From: an uncultured Bartonella sp.
GTDB lineage: Bacteria; Pseudomonadota; Alphaproteobacteria; Rhizobiales; Rhizobiaceae
DNA: 17,669 nucleotides
Reading direction: 5' to 3'
Assembly (NCBI GenBank): GCA_946481695.1
Contig: CAMLON010000035.1
Location: 1-17,669 of the forward strand
Shown here: positions 9,242-16,501 of the stretch, in pieces
How positions within the stretch are numbered: position 1 is the stretch's first letter
Layout of the letters: each line of letters starts with the position of its first letter
Translations under genes and position numbers: made by a program
The notes under the pieces: model-generated
The model's database searches: none
What the model was told of the DNA's origin: nothing
The model's input: only the letters and a program-made list of their open reading frames with translations

Positions 9242-9997
9242 TTAAAGCAGGTAGCGTATATGGGGCCTACCGTTTTCAAGCATCTCTATTTCAGCATTAG
9301 CATGGAAATTGGTCAATATTGTTTCCTTTGTCAAAACTTCTTCCGGCTTTCCCGAATTTATCAATCGTCCGTGTTGAAGCAAAGCAATACGGTCGCAAAA
9401 CATGGCTGCATGATTGAGGTCGTGAAGGGCAATCAGCACAGAAAGGCCGAGTTTCCGGATGAGGGAAAGGATTTCCAGTTGGCAACCGATATCAAGATGA
9501 TTTGTCGGCTCGTCAAGAATGAGAATACGCGGCTTTTGAGCCAATGCACGGGCAATATGAATGCGTTGCTTTTCGCCGCCTGAAAGACTATTGACGAGCC
9601 GCGTTTCAAAGCCTTTCATATTGACTTTCAAAAGTGCATCCTGCAACGCGTCTTCGTCTTCCTGAAGCCAAGGTGAAAGTAGATGTTTGTGCGGTGTGCG
9701 GCCGATTTCTACGGCATGGCGCACGTCGATGCGTTCATGCGGTTCGGCTTGCTGTTCGACAAAGGCAATTGTTTTGGCAAGTGTGCGCCTTGACCAGTTG
9801 GAAAAAGCAATGTCATCAAGGCTTACCCCTCCTTCTGTCGGCCTAACAAGGCCTGCAAAAACCGACAGAAGCGAACTTTTCCCCGCGCCATTGGGGCCGA
9901 TAATGCCTAAAATTTCCTGATCTTTCAATGTGAGCGTTACATCATCAAGAATAGTGTGACGGTCGATTTCAAGTGATATGTGTTCGCCGACGAGCAT
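9242..9997 (-). CDS. btuD: ABC importer ATPase, cobalamin type (BtuD-like)
   Basis: Cytoplasmic ATPase subunit that powers import through the FecCD/BtuC permease. In the 251-residue product I see Walker A GPNGAGKS (34-41), signature LSGGEKQ (138-144), Walker B ILILDEP (158-164), D-loop NHLD, and the switch histidine in ALHD (His192). All are intact. I place the start at the ATG at 9997: it follows the permease stop by one base and has an AAGGAA ribosome binding site at normal spacing. An upstream frame to 10033 lies inside the permease gene and is unlikely to be used. Family members serve B12, haem or siderophores; the riboswitch upstream of the operon argues for a corrinoid. Confidence 0.9.
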   Translation of the reverse strand: MLVGEHISLEIDRHTILDDVTLTLKDQEILGIIGPNGAGKSSLLSVFAGLVRPTEGGVSLDDIAFSNWSRRTLAKTIAFVEQQAEPHERIDVRHAVEIGRTPHKHLLSPWLQEDEDALQDALLKVNMKGFETRLVNSLSGGEKQRIHIARALAQKPRILILDEPTNHLDIGCQLEILSLIRKLGLSVLIALHDLNHAAMFCDRIALLQHGRLINSGKPEEVLTKETILTNFHANAEIEMLENGRPHIRYLL

Positions 9998-9998
9998 A

Positions 9999-11015
9999 TC
10001 AATTTCCTTTCTGCCGCAAAAGCAACAGGGCAAAAAGCGGTGCGCCGATCAAGGCGGTAACAATACCGACCGGAAAAGCAAGACCGGGCACAATAATGCG
10101 TGAGATAACGTCGGCAGCAATCATGAAAAGCGCACCGATAAAAGCCGAAGCGGGTATCAGCAACCGGTGGCGCACCCCGACAATAAGACGGGCAGCGTGC
10201 GGCACAACCAGTCCCACAAAGCTGATTGTGCCCATAATCGAAACCATAACGGCAGTGACCAGAGCCACGACAGTAATGAGCAACATGCTTACATAATGGA
10301 CAGAAATACCAAGCGATTTTGCAGCACGCGAGCCGAAAACAAAAGCATCCAATATGCGGGAAAAGGCAAAGAAAATCAAAAATGCGACAAGTGTCAAAGG
10401 AAAGGCGAGTGCCGCGTCACTCCATCTTGCGCCGGAAAGATTGCCGATCATCCAGGCAAAAATATTCGAGCGTCCTTCAAGAGGCGTAAAAATCATCAAT
10501 ATGAGCGCTGTCAATGCATTAAACAACATAGCGCTCGCAATACCGGCCAGAATAATGGCCGTTGCATTGCGGCCGGAATGATAGGCGAGGAACACAACAA
10601 AGAAAAACGATAACAAACCGCCGATCAATGCACCCGTTGAAAGTGACAGAATACTCAAATTCATGCCGAAAGCGGTAACCAGTGCCGCACCTGTTCCCGC
10701 ACCCGACGAAATGCCCAGAAGATAGGGTTCGGCAAGAGGATTTCTTAACAAGGCCTGTAAAATGACCCCGCACATGGCAAGTCCGGCACCACAACAGGCG
10801 CCCACCACTGCACGAGGCAGGCGCCACAGCCAGATAACCCGGCTGTGGAATATATCCACCTCATAACCACTATCAAACAAATGATTGGCAATGGTTTTCA
10901 AAAAAGATGAAAACGGAATAGCAATCTCGCCAATCGCTGCACCGGCAACAATTGCACATAGCAATATGAAGATGCAGAAAAGCCAGATGATAATGGTGCG
11001 GGGCAAATGTGTCAC
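9999..11015 (-). CDS. btuC: ABC importer permease, FecCD/BtuC family
   Basis: A 338-residue inner-membrane permease with about ten hydrophobic segments, the usual size for this family, which works as a homodimer. Typical family segments are visible: RLPRAVVGACCGAGLAMCG near 65-83, LLRNPLAEPYLLGISSGAG near 89-107, and GTISFVGLVVPHAARLIVG near 262-280. The last lies near the coupling region that contacts the ATPase. The start is a GTG at 11015, nine bases after the stop of the binding-protein gene. Its ribosome binding site is poor, so it probably depends on translation of the gene before it. It is followed at once by the ATPase gene. Substrate assignment rests on the upstream riboswitch. Confidence 0.9.
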   Translation of the reverse strand: MTHLPRTIIIWLFCIFILLCAIVAGAAIGEIAIPFSSFLKTIANHLFDSGYEVDIFHSRVIWLWRLPRAVVGACCGAGLAMCGVILQALLRNPLAEPYLLGISSGAGTGAALVTAFGMNLSILSLSTGALIGGLLSFFFVVFLAYHSGRNATAIILAGIASAMLFNALTALILMIFTPLEGRSNIFAWMIGNLSGARWSDAALAFPLTLVAFLIFFAFSRILDAFVFGSRAAKSLGISVHYVSMLLITVVALVTAVMVSIMGTISFVGLVVPHAARLIVGVRHRLLIPASAFIGALFMIAADVISRIIVPGLAFPVGIVTALIGAPLFALLLLRQKGN

Positions 11016-11024
11016 TCTTTTGCG

Positions 11025-12062
11025 TCACTCTTTTAGAAGACCAAGTTCGACAATGGCATTTGCCAGTTTTTCAATACCATCAATGGTGCGCATGGTTGTA
11101 TTCATGGATTGCACGTCCATATCGACAAGGCGATCATTTTCGACAGCCGGCAGCAGTTTTGTAACGGGGTCTTTCTTCAAAAAATCGCGTTTCACGACAA
11201 CATCATCGGCAGGAAAACGACGGCGGTCCATTTTGGCAAGAACAATAATGGTCGGGTTTTCTTTCACAATGGTTTCCCACCCGACAGTCGGCCATTCATA
11301 GTTCGATTCTATAACATTTTTAATGCCCAGAATTTTCATAATATAACCGGGTGCACCAAGGTCTCCGGCAACGTAAGGGTCAATATCAAGATCAGCACTG
11401 GAATACCAGAAAACCGCGCTGATTTTGCCCTTGGACAAGTTTTTGACCTTGTCGATTGCAGCTTGTTCGCGCCCCTTCAAGTCATGAACAAGTTTCTCTC
11501 CTTGGTCCTGAACATTGAAAATCAATGCCAGTTCGGAAATTTCCTGATAGATCATGTCCATTGTGAAAGGGGCTGTGCGCAAACCGTCGCTACCGGCAAG
11601 GTTGTCTTTTCCCACGCAATCGGCAGGTGCTGTATAAACCGGAATTTCAAAATCCTTGAACTGGTCATAGGTTGCAGCACTTCCCGCAGGCCCGATAACC
11701 CATTCCTGATGACTTGCGACAAGATCGGGCTTTTCGGCAATGATGCTTTCGAAACTTGGAACATCATGGGAAAGCATTTTGACGTTCTTGTTGACTTCGG
11801 TAAATTGCGGCAAAACCGGCGAATACCAGAGTGCAGTACCTTTGACCTTGTCGGAGAGACCCAAAGCATAAAGTATTTCTGTTGTATTTTGGCCGACCGA
11901 AACAACGCGTTCCGGTGCTTTGTTGAAAACAAGTGTGCGGCCGCAATTTTTAAGCGTTAACGGATAATGCGTTTCGTCGGCAAAAGCATTGCTATGAAAA
12001 GCAATGGAAAAACAGCTTATTGCCGCAGCCAGAATGATCGTCTTCAAATGGATGGTTTTCAT
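11025..12062 (-). CDS. btuF: Periplasmic substrate-binding protein, BtuF-like (Peripla_BP_2)
   Basis: A 345-residue binding protein that delivers ligand to the BtuC-type permease. An N-terminal export signal covers about 1-28, with likely cleavage after NAFA before DETHY. A cysteine at 17 in AAAISC could also act as a lipobox. The two-lobed class III fold is suggested by PERVVSVGQNTTEILYALG (about 51-69) and by KPDLVASHQEW near 111. The C-terminal lobe includes WETIVKENPTIIVLAK. The ATG at 12062 has an AAGAG site. It is the first gene of the importer operon, behind a leader of about 540 bases that begins with a cobalamin riboswitch. The family also includes iron-siderophore binders; the riboswitch makes a corrinoid ligand most likely. 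Confidence 0.87.
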   Translation of the reverse strand: MKTIHLKTIILAAAISCFSIAFHSNAFADETHYPLTLKNCGRTLVFNKAPERVVSVGQNTTEILYALGLSDKVKGTALWYSPVLPQFTEVNKNVKMLSHDVPSFESIIAEKPDLVASHQEWVIGPAGSAATYDQFKDFEIPVYTAPADCVGKDNLAGSDGLRTAPFTMDMIYQEISELALIFNVQDQGEKLVHDLKGREQAAIDKVKNLSKGKISAVFWYSSADLDIDPYVAGDLGAPGYIMKILGIKNVIESNYEWPTVGWETIVKENPTIIVLAKMDRRRFPADDVVVKRDFLKKDPVTKLLPAVENDRLVDMDVQSMNTTMRTIDGIEKLANAIVELGLLKE

Positions 12063-12612
12063 GAGTTTACTCTTCTCGTTTAAAGCCGGTGCAAAGCCGT
12101 TTTATGAGGGCTTTTCCATATCCGGGAATTGAAGTGATTGACGGCGGGGGGTAGGAAATTTTTCAAGCATGAAAAAGCGTATCTGCAAAACGATAAAAGC
12201 GGTTTCTGGCGAACAGAACTTAAAGAAAATACCTTAGAGAAATTGCAGTTTGAAAACGCATTTGTAACCACTTTTCTAAAGTTACAAATGTTTTCGGTTC
12301 CGGCCTTGTCACTTCCGGCTTTGTCACAATCAGAATATCTTTGTTTCAATAGGTCATTTTTACGTTCTCTCTGCTTTAGCAAATGCAAGAAAAATACTTC
12401 TAAACTTTTTTGTTTTGAAAAAAGCCGTAAGAGATAAAAGAAGAGACTCTGTCGGAACAATTGTTGTGCTCGAGCAATCAAACCGGACGAGATTATCCGG
12501 ATGAGCGTGCGAGAGGCGACAAAAACGGCGCCTGATTGGATTGCCATGATAACCTTTCCTTTGCACCCACCGTGCGTTAGGGCATTTCATAAGGGCTTGT
12601 GAAAAGCCCATG
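12063..12612 (-). other. Long leader between riboswitch and btuF, with a possible gene remnant
   Basis: About 550 bases separate the riboswitch from btuF. Immediately after the aptamer is a small hairpin (GGGCTT/AAGCCC, 12593-12609). An ATG at 12547 follows an excellent AAGGAAAGG site and opens a 155-codon frame to 12080, whose product I do not recognise and whose composition looks poorly coding after about 45 residues. A weak hairpin plus a run of six T lies at 12418-12456. A perfect 10-base inverted repeat, CATTTGTAAC / GTTACAAATG, lies at 12259-12290, next to two near-copies of TTCCGGCCTTGTCAC-like sequence (12297-12326). It may hold a decayed riboswitch-controlled gene. Confidence 0.4.
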
Positions 12613-12815
12613 ATTGACGGCAGGTCTCCTGGCTCGCGGCATTTTTTTGCACCTTTAACCTTCCCGCTTTCGCAGTGGCCGGGTAAACCCCTGAAAAAAG
12701 TGCTGCCGTTTACAGTTGCGGGGGCAGCCACGGCTGAAATTCCTTGAATGAGGTCAATTTTTCCGTGTTCCCTATTATTCCCCTTGTGAAGACATCGTGA
12801 AGGGGAACCGTCAAT
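12613..12815 (-). promoter_or_regulatory. Cobalamin (adenosylcobalamin-class) riboswitch
   Basis: Read on the minus strand, the element has a perfect 8-base closing stem P1 (ATTGACGG-like pairing of 12808-12815 with 12613-12620). It carries the conserved core GCTGCCCCCGCAACTGTAA (about 12711-12730), the GGCCACTGCGAAAGCGGGAA segment (about 12660-12680), and the B12-box AGCCAGGAGACCTGCCG (12618-12634). These are the hallmark sequences of the cobalamin riboswitch. By family knowledge it represses the downstream operon when cobalamin is bound, by early termination or by hiding a ribosome binding site; which of these applies here is unclear. It stands upstream of btuFCD and pseudoazurin. Confidence 0.95.
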
Positions 12816-12819
12816 AAAA

Positions 12820-12847
12820 TTTATAACTTATCTAAATATAAGTGCAA
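12820..12847 (-). promoter_or_regulatory. Promoter of the riboswitch/btu operon (predicted)
   Basis: On the minus strand TTGCAC occupies 12847-12842 and TATAAA occupies 12825-12820, with a 16-base spacer. The inferred start falls at about 12813-12815, which is the first base of the riboswitch P1 stem. Confidence 0.55.
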
Positions 12848-12992
12848 GCGTGTTGTTGAATTTCCTAGGTTGAACGAAAAATAGTTTAAATGTGCCATGC
12901 GAACCATCTTTGACTAATTGAATGAGTGTCTGAATTCCGGATTTTAAAAAAGAAAAAATTCGGGGCAAAGCGGCACCAGAAGGAGATAAAAA

Positions 12993-13019
12993 ATGTGGCA
13001 GAAGGGGAAAGAGCTATGA
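12993..13019 (+). CDS. Possible 8-residue leader peptide
   Basis: An almost ideal ribosome binding site, AGAAGGAGAT (12978-12987), stands five to six bases before an ATG that encodes M-W-Q-K-G-K-E-L and stops. The stop overlaps the ATG of the next small frame (ATGA), a layout typical of translational coupling. No function is suggested. The strength of the ribosome binding site is the only evidence. Confidence 0.25.
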   Translation: MWQKGKEL

Positions 13020-13096
13020 CCTTAAACACCGGAAAAGGTAAAACCCGAAACGGTAATTTCCGTTTCCCTCAAGTTTTGGGCTTATTCTTTAAATAA
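13016..13096 (+). CDS. Possible 26-residue small protein, coupled to the leader peptide
   Basis: A 26-codon frame starts at the ATGA overlap with the 8-residue frame and is basic (MTLNTGKGKTRNGN at its start, ending in LGLFFK). A perfect 7-base stem (GAAACGG 13047-13053, CCGTTTC 13060-13066) lies inside it. I do not recognise it. The remaining stretch from 12848 to 13195 shows no other gene. Confidence 0.25.
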   Translation: MTLNTGKGKTRNGNFRFPQVLGLFFK

Positions 13097-13195
13097 TTGG
13101 CGAAAGGCTCGGAAGTTTTGAGTAAGGGGGGGACCGCATCTCACAAGACGGAAATCGTAATGGGTGAGAGGCAAGGCTTATCATGAAAACAACGT

Positions 13196-13230
13196 TAAAA
13201 AAGCCCCACCTCAAAAAAGGTGGAGCTCTT
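13196..13230 (-). terminator. Terminator of the cold-shock gene
   Basis: CCACCT and AGGTGG (about 13206-13222) form the core of a stem extended by flanking AGC/GCT pairs. On the minus strand it is followed by a T-run (plus-strand A-run at 13197-13202). It lies about 85 bases after the csp stop. Confidence 0.75.
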
Positions 13231-13312
13231 AAAAACCTGTTTCTTTTACATCCGGTTTTGAAATGCTGATAAAACGTTTTGTTGTTTTAAATGGGCATTT
13301 CAATTACAGATA

Positions 13313-13522
13313 TTAAAGAGCTGAAAGGTTACCTGCAGCAGATTTGCCAGAACGGCGATCCTGCACAACTTCATAAGAAACCTTCTGGCCTTCATTCAGG
13401 CCGCTCATTCCTGAGCGTTCAACGGCTGAAATGTGTACAAAAACATCTGCACCACCATCGTCAGGTTGAATGAAGCCGAAGCCTTTTGTTGTATTGAACC
13501 ACTTAACTGTTCCTGTAGCCAT
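13313..13522 (-). CDS. cspA: CspA-family cold-shock protein
   Basis: A 69-residue single-domain nucleic-acid chaperone that melts RNA secondary structure. The cold-shock fold is clear: [10 protein letters not shown] at the start, RNP1 KGFGFIQ (13-19) and RNP2 VFVHI (27-31). The start is the ATG at 13522, which follows AGGAG by six bases; an upstream ATG in the same frame at 13576 would add 18 residues of non-family sequence and is rejected. The region upstream, to about 13700, probably forms a long 5' untranslated leader, as many cold-shock mRNAs have. I cannot tell whether this copy is cold-induced or constitutive. Confidence 0.95.
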   Translation of the reverse strand: MATGTVKWFNTTKGFGFIQPDDGGADVFVHISAVERSGMSGLNEGQKVSYEVVQDRRSGKSAAGNLSAL

Positions 13523-13742
13523 AGGAAACTCCTGTAATAAGAAATGATTGCATCGACACATACAGTGTTGATACATTGGGTAGATCGAAATTTAGAAAGG
13601 GGAGTTTCGTTAAATAGTGCTTGCTGCACGGTTAAGAAAGTCGCACAACCGAAAATTCGATTGGCGCTTCATTAGACCCTCTCGAAAAAGAAAGCAAGTT
13701 TAATTAATATAAAAATTTGAAAGCGTTGTTGTTTTTGCTATT
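13523..13742. other. Divergent intergenic region between csp and the ABC-type gene
   Basis: It contains no gene. On the minus strand it should hold the csp promoter and leader; a loose TTGCTT / TCTAAT pair near 13674-13700 is possible but unconvincing. The plus-strand promoter of the next gene begins at its right edge. Confidence 0.4.
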
Positions 13743-13771
13743 TTGATTGCCGACACTATCTGGTGTATAAA
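13743..13771 (+). promoter_or_regulatory. Promoter of the SbmA/BacA-like gene (predicted)
   Basis: TTGATT at 13743-13748 and TATAAA at 13766-13771 are separated by exactly 17 bases. The inferred start is near 13778, about 57 bases before the ATG at 13835. Confidence 0.6.
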
Positions 13772-13834
13772 GGGCGGTCATTATTTTAATTGTCGTCAGA
13801 ATGTCGCGATTGTCGTAAAAGGGGATTTGAGTGA

Positions 13835-15784
13835 ATGGCCAAAAAAGGCAGCGATATAGACGACAACATGCCTGATAATCCGGTTGATGCAGCGCCCGGT
13901 TCACTGCGTGAAGGCATTGTCAAAAATACCCGTTTTTCCCATCAGGCCAAAATTCTTTACATTGCTTTTTGGCACTCGCATACGCGCAACACGCTGATTG
14001 CGACGTTTCTGGGCATACTTGTGCTGATTATTCTGATCGGCCGCGGGCAATTGCAAATCAATGAATGGACAAAAGATTTCTGGAATGCAATCAGCCGTAA
14101 AGATTTGCACGAATTCGTTTTCCAGCTAGGTGTGTTCTTTGTCATTGCCTCGGTTCTGTTGATTTTCAACATTATCCAGACTTTTTTAAACCAATATCTC
14201 AAAATGAAATTGCGTGAAGGTTTGACCGACGATCTTATCAGTCAATGGATGCAACCAAAACGCGCATTTCGTCTGACAATGGCTGGCGAGGTTGGTGTCA
14301 ATCCCGACCAGAAACTCCATGAAGATGCCCGACATCTTGCTGAATCAACCGCTGATCTTGGCATCAATCTGTTGCAAGCCAGTGTAACATTGATCATCTT
14401 CATTCCGACATTATGGGCAACAACGGCGGGTTTTGTTTTCAGTTTTTCCGGCTACAGCTTTCCGCTTCCCGGTTACATGATCTGGGCAGTGCTCCTCTAT
14501 GTCGGTGCGGCTTCCTTTCTTACCTGGTTTGTGGCCCGCAACCTTGTAACCATAAACGCCAACCGTTATGCGCGCGAGGCAGATTTGCGTGCCGCTTTGA
14601 TGCACACCAACCGCTCGATTGATTCGATAACTCTGATGGGGGCGGAAAAGGACGAGAAACGCTATCTTGATGGCCGTGTGCAAAATGTTTTGAACGCTAT
14701 TTGGCATATCGTTGTCGCAACGACAAAATTGACAGGCATTACCGCCGGTTATGGCTGGGTATCGAATGTTGCTCCCTATATTATTGCTTCGCCGATCTAT
14801 TTTGGTGGTGGCATTGATCTTGGAGGTCTTCAGGCTGCTGTTCAGGCCTTCAATCAGGCGCACCAGTCATTGCGCTGGTTTGTTGATAATTATGGTGCTC
14901 TGGCCGATTGGCGGGCGACAATGCTACGTGTTGCAACCTTCAGACAAGCTGTCGTTCAAATGGATGGTGTCGACCGCCTGAAGGGCGAGCATATCACGGT
15001 CAAAACCAATGATTCCGATATTATGACCTTCGACAATCTGTTGATCCGCACAGCCAATGGCAAATTGACTTTGACACCGGAAAATCTCGCAATCAAACGC
15101 GGGCAAAACACGCTGATCTATGCACCACAAGATGTTGATAAAACCATTCTATACCATGCGCTTGCAGGGCTTTGGCCGTGGGGGCAGGGCACAGTAGGGC
15201 TTCCCAATTCGGGTTTGCCCAATTACATTCCCGATGCGCCCTATATTCCGCCGGGCACTTTGCGCACTGTCCTTCTCTATCCGGCAACGGGTAAAAATCC
15301 GACAAATGAAGAAATTGAAAGAGCACTCGAAATCACCGGTTTGAGTGATTATTTTTCTGCGCTTGACGAGGAGAATGTCGATTGGGAAAGACGACTGAAC
15401 GATGTTGAACGCCGGTCAATCGCTTTTGCCCGCGTGCTTCTTACAGAACCCGAATGGATTGTTGCCAATCAGGTGATGGATGGTATTGATGAAACAGTGC
15501 GCAAACGCATTGCCTCGGTTGTCTTCCAACATTTGAAACATACCACTTTTGTTTATATCAGCCGCCGCAATGACGAAAGTTATCTGTTCGATGTGATTGT
15601 GGAAGTAAAATTCGAGCCTTCCGAACAGGCTTTGTCAAAGAGTGAAAAAGAAACGCCAAAAAGTGAGCTGACGGAGGGCACTTCCGAAGCTCGAACAATA
15701 GACACTGAAACAACGGGCAGTGAGACCACAAAGGCTTCAGAAACTTCGCCTGCAAAAGAACCAGATGAAGAGCCAAAAAAATAG
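13835..15784 (+). CDS. SbmA/BacA-like membrane protein fused to a degenerate ABC ATPase domain
   Basis: A 649-residue protein of the ABC_membrane_2 (YddA/BclA/Rv1819c-like) type. A hydrophilic N-terminus (1-34) precedes a membrane domain with segments near 55-70, 97-113, 178-200 and 213-235, and more around 300-325. It contains family wording such as INEWTKDFWNAI (75-86), NPDQKLHED (156-164) and LRWFVDNYGALADWRA (346-361). Residues about 395-590 align by eye with an ATPase domain (HALAGLWPWGQG, PPGTLRTVLLYP). However, Walker A reads APQDVDKT, the signature LNDVERRS, Walker B WIVANQVMDGID, and the switch position YISRRN. All catalytic residues are lost. The tail (597-649) is an acidic, Thr/Ser/Glu-rich low-complexity stretch. 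The family imports peptides or B12-like compounds; here ATP hydrolysis is unlikely. The ATG at 13835 follows an AAAGGGGAT site. Confidence 0.85.
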   Translation: MAKKGSDIDDNMPDNPVDAAPGSLREGIVKNTRFSHQAKILYIAFWHSHTRNTLIATFLGILVLIILIGRGQLQINEWTKDFWNAISRKDLHEFVFQLGVFFVIASVLLIFNIIQTFLNQYLKMKLREGLTDDLISQWMQPKRAFRLTMAGEVGVNPDQKLHEDARHLAESTADLGINLLQASVTLIIFIPTLWATTAGFVFSFSGYSFPLPGYMIWAVLLYVGAASFLTWFVARNLVTINANRYAREADLRAALMHTNRSIDSITLMGAEKDEKRYLDGRVQNVLNAIWHIVVATTKLTGITAGYGWVSNVAPYIIASPIYFGGGIDLGGLQAAVQAFNQAHQSLRWFVDNYGALADWRATMLRVATFRQAVVQMDGVDRLKGEHITVKTNDSDIMTFDNLLIRTANGKLTLTPENLAIKRGQNTLIYAPQDVDKTILYHALAGLWPWGQGTVGLPNSGLPNYIPDAPYIPPGTLRTVLLYPATGKNPTNEEIERALEITGLSDYFSALDEENVDWERRLNDVERRSIAFARVLLTEPEWIVANQVMDGIDETVRKRIASVVFQHLKHTTFVYISRRNDESYLFDVIVEVKFEPSEQALSKSEKETPKSELTEGTSEARTIDTETTGSETTKASETSPAKEPDEEPKK

Positions 15785-15967
15785 GCTCGAAGTTTTCCAT
15801 TGGTTGGCCCGCTATAAAAACAGAAAATCGTTTTGACAGGCAAATCACATGAATGATTTCTTTCTTTGCGAGTTTTGGTTTTTATATGCGGTGGATTTTT
15901 ATGAATAGCGGTTTTAAGCGCAGTAAAACTTCTTCCGTCGGAGATTAATCTTTTCAATTTCAAGAAA

Positions 15968-16108
15968 ATGGCGGAGCGGCAAGTTTGCGGCAATGTAACA
16001 ATCATTCCTCCAGAAAGTTTTTTGAAAAAAGCTTTCAATGAAATTTCGCCCAAGAAAAGTTCTTATCGCGAAAGTTATTTTGAAAGAGAAATGATTTTAG
16101 CGTTTTAA
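15968..16108 (+). CDS. Hypothetical small protein (46 residues), uncertain
   Basis: An ATG-started frame encoding MAERQVCGNVTIIPPESF and a charged tail ending in REMILAF. The same frame is open upstream without a start to a TGA near 15900. The ribosome binding site is weak (AAGAAA). I do not recognise the product. It could be a real small protein or a fragment of a decayed gene. Confidence 0.2.
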   Translation: MAERQVCGNVTIIPPESFLKKAFNEISPKKSSYRESYFEREMILAF

Positions 16109-16146
16109 AATTTCTCAACGTTATAAGGCCGCGCCCATATATTTTT

Positions 16147-16391
16147 ATGAACCGTAAATCAGCCTCGAAAAGCAGAAGGATAAGAAGTCTCCAATCAGGC
16201 AAGATGCATTTTGGAAGTTCATCGAGAATGCAATTATCACCGGAGGTTTTAATAAGCGCTATGCGGTTTTAAAAATGCGCCAACAGGCTTTCAAAACCGG
16301 TGTCGCTGTCAACAGTTTAGGCTATTTTTTGGGTTTGCAAAAGAGCACCATAGACGAGTTATCCCGTGACAGCCGTCGGAAACATAATTGA
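16147..16391 (+). pseudogene. Coding-like fragment, possibly frameshifted small gene
   Basis: A frame open from 16158 to a TGA at 16389-16391 encodes protein-like sequence, including DAFWKFIENAIITGGFNKRY and GVAVNSLGYFLGLQKS, with an ordinary codon mix. It has no start codon until an internal ATG at 16275, which would leave only 38 residues. An ATG at 16147 in another frame (MNRKSAS) would join it after a one-base shift. I do not recognise the family. It may be a remnant broken by a frameshift, or chance. Confidence 0.3.
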
Positions 16392-16501
16392 AGCCTGAAG
16401 CGGAAAGTCAAGCAAGTCTCAAAGTCAAGCGAGAGATACCGAAAGGAAAACTTTTGGATAAGCTGTGTCTTCCTCGAATAGCAGCATTTTCCCGAAATCA
16501 C

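Noticed and set aside
8849..9583. 244-codon plus-strand frame across pseudoazurin and btuD
   Set aside because: It spans two well-supported minus-strand genes and reads as noise; a shadow frame.
9998..10033. Longer start for the importer ATPase at 10033
   Set aside because: The extra 12 residues overlap the permease gene and do not resemble the family; the ATG at 9997 has a better ribosome binding site and spacing.
11109..11960. 283-codon plus-strand frame antisense to btuF
   Set aside because: It is a long shadow of a clear binding-protein gene with biased composition and no family resemblance.
13523..13576. Longer start for the cold-shock protein at 13576
   Set aside because: The extra 18 residues are Cys/His-rich and unlike any cold-shock protein; AGGAG stands just before the ATG at 13522.
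15580..16053. 157-codon minus-strand frame overlapping the end of the ABC-type gene
   Set aside because: It overlaps the acidic tail of a confident plus-strand gene and has no good ribosome binding site; the plus frames in this part look more coding-like.
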